Assembly: GCA_965662045.1 (NCBI GenBank)
Contig: CBFIGE010000011.1
Location: forward strand, 1-64,000
Reading direction: 5' to 3'
DNA: 64,000 bases
DNA from: UBA3478 sp965662045
GTDB lineage: Bacteria > Bacteroidota > Bacteroidia > Flavobacteriales > Flavobacteriaceae
Positions 9,478 to 19,200 of the stretch are shown piece after piece. How positions within the stretch are numbered: position 1 is the stretch's first letter; each line of letters begins with the position of its first letter. The position numbers were made by a program, and so were the translations under genes. Under the pieces are notes generated by a model. It made no database searches and was not told the origin of the DNA. It saw nothing but the letters and a program-made list of their open reading frames with translations.

Positions 9478-10104
9478 ATGCAAGCAATTACTATCAAAGG
9501 ATCCGAAAGAGAAAGCGTGGGCAAGGTGTCAACCAAAGTCTTACGTAATGCTGAAAAGGTCCCTTGCGTACTTTACGGAGGGGAAACACCAATACACTTT
9601 TCAGCTGATGAAATTAGTTTTAAAGGATTGGTTTACACTTCAAATGCGCATACTGTCGTAATTGAAATGGAAGGTCACCAACCTTACGAAGCTGTACTGC
9701 AAGACATTCAGTTTCACCCTGTAACCGACCGAATTATGCACATCGACTTCTTCCAATTATTCGAAGACAAGGCGATAAACATGAATATTCCTGTTCGTTT
9801 AGAAGGAAATTCTCCTGGAGTTCGAAACGGTGGACGTCTACTCTTTAGAAAAAGAAAACTCACTGTTAGAGCATTACCTGCCAATCTTCCTGATGGCATC
9901 ATGGTGGATATCTCTAAACTCAGAATTGGAGGTACAATTTCTGTGGGTGACGTCAAAACAGAAGAGTATACCTTTTTACACCCTGACAACACTTCTATAG
10001 TTCAAGTAAAAGCGTCTAGAAATGCCGTGGACGATGAAGAAGATGAAGAAGGTGCTGAAGGTGCTGAAGGTACTGAAGCAGCAGCAGCTCCAGCAGCAGA
10101 ATAA
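9478..10104 (+). CDS. rplY: 50S ribosomal protein L25 / general stress protein Ctc
   Basis: 208 residues, the long Ctc (TL5) form. The N-terminal L25 5S-rRNA-binding domain (about 1-90) is followed by a C-terminal beta domain (about 95-185, with the DIQFHPVTDRIMHIDFFQL and VGDVKTEEY landmarks). The last 25 residues are low complexity, acidic then Ala-rich (repeated GAEGAEG, then AAAAPAAE). This tail is common in flavobacterial L25 proteins and is probably disordered. It follows prs and precedes a strong terminator and pth. Confidence 0.96.
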   Translation: MQAITIKGSERESVGKVSTKVLRNAEKVPCVLYGGETPIHFSADEISFKGLVYTSNAHTVVIEMEGHQPYEAVLQDIQFHPVTDRIMHIDFFQLFEDKAINMNIPVRLEGNSPGVRNGGRLLFRKRKLTVRALPANLPDGIMVDISKLRIGGTISVGDVKTEEYTFLHPDNTSIVQVKASRNAVDDEEDEEGAEGAEGTEAAAAPAAE

Positions 10105-10122
10105 ATCATTTTACATTCATAT

Positions 10123-10159
10123 AAAGCACCTCTAAAAATATTTAGAGGTGCTTTTTTTT
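10123..10159 (+). terminator. Strong rho-independent terminator after rplY
   Basis: A perfect 14-bp stem (10123-10136 with 10141-10154) closes a 4-base AATA loop and is followed by further T residues to 10159. It ends the prs-rplY unit. The T tract reaches 10159, so the alternative TTG start for pth at 10158 lies inside the terminator and is unlikely. Confidence 0.93.
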
Positions 10160-10175
10160 GGCTAATTTGCAGCTC

Positions 10176-10742
10176 ATGAAAAAGTTTTTAATCGTAGGAC
10201 TAGGAAATGTAGGAGCCGAATACAGCAGAACACGGCATAATATTGGTTTTGAGGTCCTAGACCAACTCGTAAACGACTTAGGCGGAACTTTTGAGACTCA
10301 AAAACTTGGGGATATCGCCAAGGTAAAGTACAAAGGCAAAACGCTGATCTGTTTAAAACCCAGTACTTACATGAACCTAAGCGGTAAGGCTGTTCAGTTT
10401 TGGATGCGAGAAGAAAAAATTGACAACGCACAATTACTGGTGGTTACCGACGATTTACACCTTGACTTCGGTACCCTACGGCTCAAAGCTAAAGGAAGTG
10501 ACGGCGGTCACAACGGTCTTAAAGACCTGCAAGATAAATTGCAAACTACCGTCTACGCTCGACTTCGTTTTGGTATAGGTTGCACCTACAATAAAGGCCG
10601 ACAAGTTGACTATGTTTTGGGTAAGTGGAAACCAGAAGAATTAAAGGCACTTGATGAGCGATTAAGCCGAGCAGTAGATTTGATTTATTCATTTGTATTT
10701 GCTGGGCTGCAACAAACCATGAATGCATATAACAATACCTAA
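10176..10742 (+). CDS. pth: Peptidyl-tRNA hydrolase
   Basis: 188 residues from the ATG at 10176. An upstream TTG at 10158 is rejected because it overlaps the rplY terminator. The enzyme releases peptides from peptidyl-tRNA dropped by stalled ribosomes. Hallmarks are LIVGLGNVGAEYSRTRHNIGF with the catalytic His, KPSTYMNLSG, the DDLHLDFG stretch with the conserved Asp, and GSDGGHNGLKD. The rplY-pth order is widespread in bacteria. A separate promoter between terminator and ATG must exist or there must be partial readthrough; only 16 bases separate them. Confidence 0.97.
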   Translation: MKKFLIVGLGNVGAEYSRTRHNIGFEVLDQLVNDLGGTFETQKLGDIAKVKYKGKTLICLKPSTYMNLSGKAVQFWMREEKIDNAQLLVVTDDLHLDFGTLRLKAKGSDGGHNGLKDLQDKLQTTVYARLRFGIGCTYNKGRQVDYVLGKWKPEELKALDERLSRAVDLIYSFVFAGLQQTMNAYNNT

Positions 10743-10778
10743 TATTTAGCGTTTAAACTTTAGGTTTTAACCGAAATT

Positions 10779-11816
10779 ATGGCCTATTCTAAAAGCGTCA
10801 CACTCGATACTGCAAGTTTGCTTTGGTTCAAAGCATCAAATTCCTATGTCTTGGTTTCTGACAAAATCAAGCAATTGATCGATTCGTACCTTAAAGGTGA
10901 AGAGGCTTTAGATGAAGAGCTCACGAAAGAAATCAACGCATTTTTAGCTGAATGTAAGGTGCCTCGCGTACATTCAGAAATTTTGACTAAGACTCCTAGT
11001 ATAACTTCAGCAATCAGCACTTACTTTCAGATTGCCGATAAATGCATACGAGTTGATTTTGACAAGGAATGTTACCCCCTCTTCTATCCGATGATTCAAA
11101 GTTATGCTGTTGAAGAACGTGTAGTTGTCGATGCTTTTTTTAGCATTTCAAAACAAGCAGATGTGATCAGTATTAAAGAGGATGATGAAAATAAATATAG
11201 CAACACGGTTGACCACATGCGTACACTCTTTGGAAAATTCAATTACTTTTTACTTCAAAAAGTACATGAGGTTCAGGGTGATTTAACGGCTACACTTCAC
11301 GGTTCAGCGGCGATCATTAATGACACGCCCCTTCTTTTTATGGGAAGATCTGGAAGTGGTAAAAGTACCTTTGCCGCCCTTTTAGCGTTGAATGGATATT
11401 CGTTTATTTCAGACGATATGATTCCCTTCGATGGAAAAGCCAATAAAATGTATTGGAATCCTTCTCAACCTTCTATAAAAATAGGTTCTCAAGAAATCAT
11501 TCACCAATTTGAAACCTCATTTGAAATCGACCGGTCTAAAGAAATACAATACCTAGCTTTAAATACTCCTGAACAAACTTGGGTGAATATGAGTAAAAAA
11601 GTAGTGCTTATCAAATACGATTCAGAAGTAGAGACCTCTATTTCAAAAGCAACTTCCGAAGAAGTTGCGCAAATACTCATTGAAGATTCATGGATCTGTG
11701 CTGATGAAACGCACGCCTCTTATTTTCTAAGTTGGCTGGCATCTATCGAAGCCTATCACTTGCGTTATTCGAACTTTGAATCAGCAGTCGAAGCCCTAAA
11801 ATCTAATCTTTGCTGA
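10779..11816 (+). CDS. HPr-kinase-like (HprK-related) ATP-binding protein
   Basis: 345 residues. The C-terminal half (about 165-340) looks like the catalytic core of HPr kinase/phosphorylase: HGSAAI, then a P-loop GRSGSGKST at about residues 188-196, then SDDM about 20 residues later. The N-terminal 160 residues are not the HprK regulatory domain and I do not recognise them; a short stretch (NSYVLVSDKIKQLIDSY) recalls PqqD-type folds only vaguely. Bacteroidota lack a classical PTS control circuit of the Firmicutes type, so an HPr target is unlikely. The stop overlaps the ATG of the next gene by one base (TGATG), so the two are translationally coupled. HprK-like kinases next to NTP_transf_5 enzymes are known in some lasso-peptide clusters such as paeninodin, where they phosphorylate the peptide; here no lasso cyclase or protease is seen. 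Confidence 0.7.
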   Translation: MAYSKSVTLDTASLLWFKASNSYVLVSDKIKQLIDSYLKGEEALDEELTKEINAFLAECKVPRVHSEILTKTPSITSAISTYFQIADKCIRVDFDKECYPLFYPMIQSYAVEERVVVDAFFSISKQADVISIKEDDENKYSNTVDHMRTLFGKFNYFLLQKVHEVQGDLTATLHGSAAIINDTPLLFMGRSGSGKSTFAALLALNGYSFISDDMIPFDGKANKMYWNPSQPSIKIGSQEIIHQFETSFEIDRSKEIQYLALNTPEQTWVNMSKKVVLIKYDSEVETSISKATSEEVAQILIEDSWICADETHASYFLSWLASIEAYHLRYSNFESAVEALKSNLC

Positions 11817-12874
11817 TGCCTACTCATTTTGACATACTCAGGCAGATTGATGCTATTGTAAATCATAACACTGAACTTGAGCATACAGCACTGCTTAAGT
11901 TTGATTGGGAGGCTATATTAACAATCACTAGTGCAGGGCTCATTCTTCCTCATGTTTATGTAAGTTTACGAAACCAAAAGCTACTTGACTTTCTTGAAGA
12001 AGATTTTTCAGCATATTTGCAGGAGATTTACCGTCTAAATAAGAAGCGCAATGAAGCCCTTATATATCAGGCTCAAGTCATCACTGATTTACTACAAAAA
12101 GAAGGTATTGAGTTTGTGTTTTTAAAAGGAACTGCTCTTTTAGTCTCCAATTATTACAGCGATATCGGTATGCGTATGGTAGGTGATATCGACCTTTTGG
12201 TCAATGAACAAGATCAAGAACGTACAGATGCTGTATTTCGAAAAGCTGGCTATGTAAATAATGTTGCTAAAACAAGTATAGGTAAGCTCGAATTAGCAGA
12301 TCACAGGCATTTAAGCCGATTGGTGCACTCAGACTATATCGGTGCGGTAGAAATTCACAAGAGAGTCATTGATCAGACTATCAAATCTTTAGAGCCAAAA
12401 GCCATACTCAGATACAAGCAAGAATATGACGGTATGCCGATACCCAGTTTAACACACTTGAGCTTGCATAATATCTACAACTGGCAACTCAACGATAGTG
12501 GTTATCTTTTTTCAAAGATTGGATTTCGCTCATACTGCGATAGTTTAGTCTTTATTCAAAAAGACAAAGCGCTTCTAAACGCCCTTTTTGGTACGGATAA
12601 AAAAACTAAAAAATACGCCAGTCTTCTAAGTACTTTTTCATCAGAATTTGAAAGTTATTATCCTTTTGGGTTTTCTAAAGCACTCTTCTTAGCAGCACAA
12701 AAAAATAAAGCCATTAATCAGTCTTTGTATTGGATGCGACTAGTTGCTTTAAAAGCACTCCCATTTTTAGCGAACAGAAGTTTCTTGTTTGTTACTCATA
12801 AAGGGTATCGCACAGCAGCATGGAAAGATCGACATCGTATTGCCGATCAATACACAAAAATTATTTCCAAGTAG
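11816..12874 (+). CDS. Nucleotidyltransferase family protein (NTP_transf_5-like)
   Basis: 352 residues from the ATG at 11816, which overlaps the stop of the HprK-like gene; a TTG 6 bases upstream is less likely. The pattern FLKGTAL...YYSDIGMRMVGDIDLLV gives the pol-beta-type nucleotidyltransferase signature, with the D-x-D pair near residue 125. HLSRLVH and AVEIHKRV follow, as in the uncharacterised nucleotidyltransferase family PF14907. The substrate is unknown; the coupling to an HPr-kinase-like protein suggests the two act on the same molecule. Its 3' end overlaps by 14 bases the reconstructed end of the convergent small secreted-protein gene. Confidence 0.75.
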   Translation: MPTHFDILRQIDAIVNHNTELEHTALLKFDWEAILTITSAGLILPHVYVSLRNQKLLDFLEEDFSAYLQEIYRLNKKRNEALIYQAQVITDLLQKEGIEFVFLKGTALLVSNYYSDIGMRMVGDIDLLVNEQDQERTDAVFRKAGYVNNVAKTSIGKLELADHRHLSRLVHSDYIGAVEIHKRVIDQTIKSLEPKAILRYKQEYDGMPIPSLTHLSLHNIYNWQLNDSGYLFSKIGFRSYCDSLVFIQKDKALLNALFGTDKKTKKYASLLSTFSSEFESYYPFGFSKALFLAAQKNKAINQSLYWMRLVALKALPFLANRSFLFVTHKGYRTAAWKDRHRIADQYTKIISK

Positions 12875-13177
12875 TATTTCCTGAAGGAGGTGTGTCTATA
12901 CCACCACTATGAAATGGTCCGTATTGAGCATCATTTGAGAAAGGAACTCGAAAACCTTCGTTTTTAGAACGATTGTATCGCTTGTCAGATCCCCAGATTC
13001 CAATGCCGTTTTGCCGTTGGGGTTGAATTTTTCGTTTCCGAATGGCCCTTGATCAGAAAAAGCTTGAGCCATTTGTGGATTTAAAATCGCAAAAGTTCCA
13101 AAGGCAGTCAACGCAGTAAATTTACCATATTTACCTAATTTTTGAATCGCCTCTTTACGACTTATTTTATTGTTCAT
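12861..13177 (-). pseudogene. Small signal-peptide protein, frameshifted
   Basis: As read, the frame gives 93 residues (stop at 12896-12898). It begins MNNKISRKEAIQKLGKYGK, has a hydrophobic stretch and a signal-peptidase-like site ending QMAQA, then a Gly/Asn-rich FSDQGPFGNEKFNPNGK. After this point the annotated frame turns implausible, while the other frame reads GIGIWGSDKRYNRSKNEG and continues to a W-K C-terminus, stopping at 12861. Adding one A to the run of four A at 13009-13012 (plus strand TTTT) joins the halves as NPNGK-N-GIGIWG and gives a coherent 105-residue protein. It starts 2 bases after the stop of the T9SS gene. The function is unknown. The indel could be real or a sequencing error. 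Confidence 0.6.
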
Positions 13178-13179
13178 TT

Positions 13180-15505
13180 TTACCTAATAATTATTTTCTT
13201 TGAGGTTTTCTTTCCTGAGCCTCTATATAATTCAACAATGTAAACTCCTTCTGATAGGTTATATGGTAATTGTATCGTATTATTTGATGAATCTAAATCT
13301 GCAGTTCTGGCAAAGACCTTGTAACCATTAATATTAAATAAGTTCACTTTAACTTGTTCTTTTCTATTAACGCCCTCAAAGTATAGAATATTGTCTTTCA
13401 AATTGAAAAAGTCAAATGCTTTAGTTGCAATACCATCCGCCAAATCGAAAACACTATCGTCTTGAGCATCATCTTCTGTGTTGTCTTCAATCCAAAATTC
13501 CAATGGTTTAGTATGTAAATAGAAGCGACCATGATTATTGGTGCCTTGTGACACTTTTAATACAGCTGAAGATTCTTTCAAATTGTAAAACCTATTATTT
13601 TGTCTGTCTTCAAGATAAACCTCAAGTGCAGATGGAATAGATTCGTAATCAGCACTAAATTGTAATTTTTGGTCTACTTCTGAAGTAATAGAAATCGGAA
13701 TTTCTTGCTCTTCATAACTTAAATTAGAAATTGCTTGAATGGTATAATTTAAATCTTCAGATTCTTCAATTAATCGGGTTTGAATATCCAATTTATTAGT
13801 AGAATAAGCTGCCGCATCATACCCTGGATCTAAGCCTTGAGTCCCTGAAGAGATGTAATAAATTTCTGTCTTTGCTACTCTTTTATTTTTTTCAATATAA
13901 AGACTGATTTTTGACCTTTCAGTTTCTCTCCCATAGAAAACTTCGGAGGTTTGATGGGTTTGATAAGATTGAGGGAAATCTAAAGTCGTAGATTGGAAAT
14001 CTTTCAGTTTTATTAAAAACCCTTGACCAGGAGCTAAATTATAATTACTTAAATTATTAATAACAATCCACTGCGATCCATCCCACAAATAAAGGGCCTG
14101 ATAATTATCGTCTAATTTGGAGCCATTTAATTTTAAAAAAGAGTTTACACTTGTACTCGTATTTGTTCAGGGAAAGTAAGACATAAAAGGATTTCCAACA
14201 GAGCGCCATTTTTGAAGACTTGATCCAGTAAAAGACTCAACATTAAATGAGATTTGATTTGAAGAAATAGCAGGGAAATTACCTGTAAAAGTAATATTAC
14301 CGGCTGCAGTTCTCATAATGGCATATCCTTTAGCAACATTAAAATCAGTGTCAAAATTTCCTGGTGCATTCGGATTATAATATTCCCATCTCTGACCAAG
14401 ACCACGCATATACTTGTGTTCTCCTAATGCCGCAAATGATCCAAAAGTATTTAGACTATTAGCTGAATTATTTACAAATGAAGCCACATTTTGATCACTT
14501 ACTGGAATTGAAAAAATTCGACCACCAGAATCAGGAATATACCTGTTATAAGTAAACGCATTTGAAACTGATGATGTGACTGTTCCTGTGGCTATAAATG
14601 AGCCACTATTTGTTGAGTTTGAATTCACCAAAATATTACCTCCATCAACTGACATGTTCGTTGTAGTAAATGCTGTTCCTGCACCGACAGTTAAAGTTCC
14701 ACCTTCAAAACGAGCTCCTCCGATAGAGGCTTTTGATGTTGTAACTGATTTAGATTTTTTGGATGCTGATGGTATATTATATGAATTCAAAGATTCTACT
14801 TCAATGTTATAGGATGTATTAGGAGTTAAACTTGAAAAAGATGTCGTATTTGAAGAGGTAGTATTAACAAGTGTCCCGCCCTGCTAAACCTTATAACTAG
14901 TCGCATTAGATACGGCATCCCAGCTAATGTTAAAACTAGTCGGATTAATATTGTAAGCTATAATTTCGTTTGGTGCATCTGTTGGTGTAGCGTATACCTT
15001 AATATCTATCAAATCAATGTATACATAATCAGGAGCAGGGTTTCCTGTAATAAGGTCTATAGAAAATTGTGTAGTTGATGAAAATGTTGATCCTGCAGAA
15101 GGAAGGTGTAATGGATATAGTGCCAGATGAAGTAAAACTTGTTCGAGCAGAATTATATGTTGCCTCTCCTGTCCAACCACTGCCTGTATTACTTTCAACC
15201 ACTAACCTATCTCCATTTTTAAATTTGTTACTTGCATTAGTCTTATAATAAAAGGAAAGATCAACTTGGGTAACACCACTTAAATCTAATACATCGGTAA
15301 TAATATAGCTATAAGATCCTCCTAGATAAATGGATCTTGATCCGTCGTAAGCAGTTGAGGTCGTTTGGATAACACTTGATGACCCTGAACCTGAATTCCA
15401 AATACCCAAGTCCCCTGCTGTTTCAAAGCTCTCCGAATTATAGTCAACTTGAGAAAGAGATAGAAATGGCACTAGGCCAAGAAAAAGAAGATATAAATAC
15501 CTCAT
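13180..15505 (-). pseudogene. T9SS-sorted secreted protein with FN3 domain, broken by one frameshift and two in-frame stops
   Basis: This reads as one gene of about 773 residues when repaired. It begins with a signal peptide (MRYLYLLFLGLVPFLSLSQ) and a jelly-roll-like region, then an FN3-like domain (FNISWDAVSNATSYKV onward). A beta-rich stretch follows (GGTLTVGAGTAFTTT, TYNRYIPDSGG), and the gene ends in a type A T9SS sorting domain (NLFNINGYKVF, then LSEGVYIVELY and KKIIIR). The reading frame shifts at a tandem AAGG duplication, 15099-15106. An in-frame TAG sits at 14884-14886 and an in-frame TGA at 14167-14169, and coding sense continues past both in the same frame. The gene lies 5 bases after the S74-type gene and 2 bases before the small secreted protein. 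Confidence 0.75.
15099..15106. repeat. 4-bp tandem duplication that shifts the T9SS gene frame
   Basis: The plus strand reads AAGGAAGG here. Removing one AAGG unit joins the upstream frame (...SGTISITPS) directly to the downstream frame (AGSTFSSTTQFS). A recent slippage or duplication event is the simplest explanation. Confidence 0.65.
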
Positions 15506-15510
15506 AACTC

Positions 15511-16002
15511 TTAATATTGGTTAGATAGTAACATTTCTAACCTCGATATTCTTGCCTCCAAACCTTGATTCGCTTTTTTGGCGTTTTCCAATTCTAAATT
15601 TTGCTCCTTTAAAGCATTAATTAATACAGGAATTAGACCTTGATAATTAACGGTTAACATTCCATCTTGACGCTCAACTACTAAATCAGGGAATTGTTCT
15701 TGTATTTCTTGAGCCAATACTCCAACGCTCTTTTTGCCAGAATTCTTAAAGATGTATTATTTACCGTCAATCTGAAGAAGCTTAGACATTGTAGCTCCAA
15801 GTGTCATAATATTAGACTTTAAACGCATATCTGAAGCCAAAGTCAAATCACCGTTGACAGTAACTTGTCCAGAAGCTAGGGTAAGTAAATCGGCATCACC
15901 TGATGGGCCTACCTCATCTGCAGTAACAGATGTTTGACCATAAGTCAACATAGTAAAGCTTAGAAAAGCAATTGAAAGTGAAAAGAGGTTTAAATATTTC
16001 AT
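15511..16002 (-). pseudogene. S74/tail-chaperone-domain secreted protein with an in-frame TAA
   Basis: A signal peptide (to about residue 22, LTYGQ) precedes a short region and the start of an intramolecular-chaperone S74-like domain (SDMRLKSNI...MSKLLQIDGK). An in-frame TAA at 15757-15759 stops it at residue 81. Coding sense resumes in the same frame: YIFKNSGKKSVGVLAQEIQ, then VNYQGLIPVLINALKEQN, then a C-terminal coiled coil to 15511. Repaired, the protein would be 163 residues. Such domains trimerise and auto-cleave in phage tail spikes; in flavobacteria they also occur at the end of secreted proteins. It is the first gene of the broken operon. No promoter is obvious in 16003-16231. Confidence 0.7.
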
Positions 16003-16231
16003 AATTGTAGGATTATACTTTCAAAAATTTATAAGACTAAATACGGAAAGGATACCTATAGGTTCAAAAAAAAACAATAGATTATCGATGTAATGCATTT
16101 ACTATCTATGAATAGTAACTACGTGCAACTAATCTTATGAAATTAACTTTTATTTTGACTCCGATTAAAAGAGCAAAAGGTCAGATGTATAACAAGTTGT
16201 TGATGTGATTTTGGCTCTTAAAACTCTAATA

Positions 16232-19200
16232 TTACTTTTTAACTACCTTAAAATTGAGCTCGGCATTTGATGACCTTAAATTCAACAAATACAAATTAGG
16301 TGGTAAACTGCTAAAATCGATATCCAACTCAGGAGAGAATTGATCGATTAAATTCGTGCGTAAAAGACGTCCTTCGAAATTGAAAATTTTAACGAGTAGC
16401 GGAAAATTCACCTCCTTCGACAAAATCACTTTTGCATGATCTTGAATTGGGTTTTTAAGCAAACGAGAATTTCCAGAAGTAATGATGTTTAAATCAAAGG
16501 GAGCTAGGCATTCAATAGCCGAAAAGACTTGTATTTGGTTGAGCCCTTCTTCTAAATTTAAGCTGATTTGTCGTGAATTAGTGGTTTGTTCATCACCGTT
16601 TAAAATGATGCGATAAGGCGCCTCACCATCCATAAATAAAGTAATTCGATTTAAATCTCTATTGTAATAATAGGTTAGGCCTAGAGCTTCAGGAGCACTC
16701 AAATCAAAATTAAAACACGAGGGCTCATATTGAATATCCCCAGACTGACCTGTAATACATAAATTATAAATACCAGCTGGCAAACCATCAATATCAAATA
16801 GACTGCCTGAAAACGTTCCTTGTCGAACTATATTTTGACTTTGATTGGTTAGGGTATAACTGAAATTAATCGCTGAGAATTCAGGTGCGATTTGAATCAC
16901 GCCCCCTGCTAAATCATCACAGGTTTCGGCTCTAGACGCAAATGCAAAAAACTCAGGGGCAAATCGGTATACTGGGCAACCATCTACATCTACTTCTTGT
17001 GCTTGCGGCGTATCAGGGCATAAATCATTGGAATCAAAAATACCATCTAAATCTTGATCAGGCTGAAAAGCTCCTTTTGCACAGAATTTGATAAAAAACT
17101 CTTGTAAAACCCCGGCATCACCAATAGAGTCATCTTCGACTTCGAGCCTCCAAATCCCTAGAGTTGATTCACCATAAAGCTTAGCAAATGATACCGCAGG
17201 TCGAACTACTCCGGCTATTCCTGTAGCACCTAAACAATCTAAACTTTGACCGTTATCTGCAAAGCTCACATTAACGTTATTTCGCTCGGCACAGGAATTA
17301 TACAATAAGGGTACGATTGTTCCAGAAGGTGAGATAAGTCTCATTTGTAAGTCACCCACATAGGTATGCGTTAAACGCACACCTACCTCTATTGATTCGA
17401 TCGGCAATTCATCATTGATGCTAATCTCAGAACTAACTGTATTCGGAATTTGGGCCACAATACTTTGAGGTAAATCTGCAGCATATTGTATTTTACAGTC
17501 TACTACAGCAGTTGTAAATGAAAACACATCACTTTCTGAAGTATTTTCGCATGAATTTAAGGCGCTCACCCTCCAATAATACGTTGAATTCGCAGTTAAA
17601 TTTTCGAGTTCATAAGCAGTGTCATATAATACTATAGTTGACGAATTTTCAAAAGAAAGGCTTTGAGACCATTCTAGTAGATAACGCTCAGCAGATTGGT
17701 TTTCTTGCCAGGCCAAGGCGACTCTAGACCCTAAATTTTCTGATAAATCTGCAGGTGCTTGAAGTATTGTAACCGCAGGTGTAGCATCTGCTTTTTCAAG
17801 CTGGATTTCAGTATTAAAAATGGTTGAAGAATTGGAGTCTACTAAAGACAGCTCAACCGATTCAGTGGCCTGTATATCCAAAGCAGAAAGATCAAAACTC
17901 AAGGTCGACACTCCACTTTGACTAAAAGCGTCTTCACTTAGCGTCACCGTAGTGTTTTCAGAAGAAACACTGAACTCATAAGGCCCTGCGCTAGTATCTT
18001 GAATTGAAATATAGGCATCAATAATCAACTCATCTTCGCAACTCTTATAACCTGGTTGAGGTAGATTAATGGTTGCAGTTTGGCTTTGAATTACAAGGTC
18101 TGCGGTGTTCACATTAAAGTAGACACTATTAGCTGCCTTGAGCATAATTCGACAATTCGCGCAGTCTTGATTAGGTAATTGAACTTCTGCTTGACCTATA
18201 TTCGGCAATATATTGGATACTTCAGTGTCTCGCCTAATTCCACTATCATCAATGAGATACCATTCTAATTCTTGGGTATTTATAGGCGGTAAATTAGTTT
18301 GGGCTACTTCCCAAAGCAGCGTAATCCACTCTCCTGCCGTAAAAGTTTGGGAAGCAGATTGTGATAAAACTCTAAAGGGACCTTTTTCGGCATCTACAGT
18401 TATAGTTGTTTCAACAGAACGTTGTAGGGATTGTTCTGGATTTTCGTCTCGCACCACTAAAGCAAAATGCATTGACTTATTAATTGCTGTCAAACTCTCC
18501 CAATCGTCATTCAGCCCTGGACTAGTCTGAGTGAATTCTTGTGCAAATACTCGAGTAATATTCGGAAAATATCGGGTAGCATCTGCATTGGGAGGTTGGG
18601 CTCTAAAATTTGAACCACTCATTGAAAGCGGTCCAAAGCGAGCTGCATTTACCACACCATTATCGATTTGTTCTATGCTGTGTTGAAGTGCATCTCCTTC
18701 TGCATCAAAGGCCTCTGTACTGAGTAAAAATGGAGTTAAAGCTGGAATGTTAGTGTCCTCAATAGTCACAATCTCAGGTGGATTATTCGCGATGAGTTCG
18801 TCAGTGTAGCAGCTGAAATTTTGCATATAGTTCTGCATCTGTACCACACTCCCAATGTGAAAATAGGCATCACCCATTTCTTGTAAATTCTCTCCTGCAA
18901 CGATTCCCGCATAGGCCATGATAGTGGAGCCTGAACCAGGTTCAAATTGCACTCCCGTATTTTCAGATTGAAAAGACCAGGTGTGATTTGCCCCCATTTG
19001 GTGACCGATCTCGTGACAGACATAATCGATGTCAAAGAGCGCTCCTTCGGGATTCACCCCTGAAGAATAAGCACTTCCTTTTTTTCCCGTTTGACAGGTG
19101 GCGCCAACGAATCCGGCATTTCCGCTATTTCCATCTTGATGAAAGAGGTGGCCTATATCGTAATTTTCATCACCTATTACGTCGTCTAAGACTTCTTGCA

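Noticed and set aside
9714..9992. Antisense open frame within rplY and many similar frames opposite known genes.
   Set aside because: They overlap strong protein-coding genes on the other strand and have no recognisable domains, so they are shadows of those genes.
12861..13005. The GIGIWG-containing tail could be a lasso-peptide core peptide beginning with Gly.
   Set aside because: It has no start codon in its own frame, no ring-forming acidic residue at positions 7-9 in the expected place (Asp is at position 8 only if the core starts at the first Gly), and no cyclase or protease genes are nearby. A frameshifted secreted protein explains it better.
14167..14169. The in-frame TGA could encode selenocysteine or another recoded amino acid.
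   Set aside because: Neighbouring lesions use TAG and TAA as well, the residue is not in a redox motif, and no SECIS-like element or selC gene is seen here.
16099..16118. Inverted repeat TTACTAT/ATAGTAA upstream of the broken operon.
   Set aside because: The arms are short and AT-rich, and it has no T tract, so chance is likely.
16137..16208. A 23-residue ORF starting MKLTFILTPIK.
   Set aside because: No ribosome-binding signal, membrane or other feature, and no conserved neighbour. It is probably chance.
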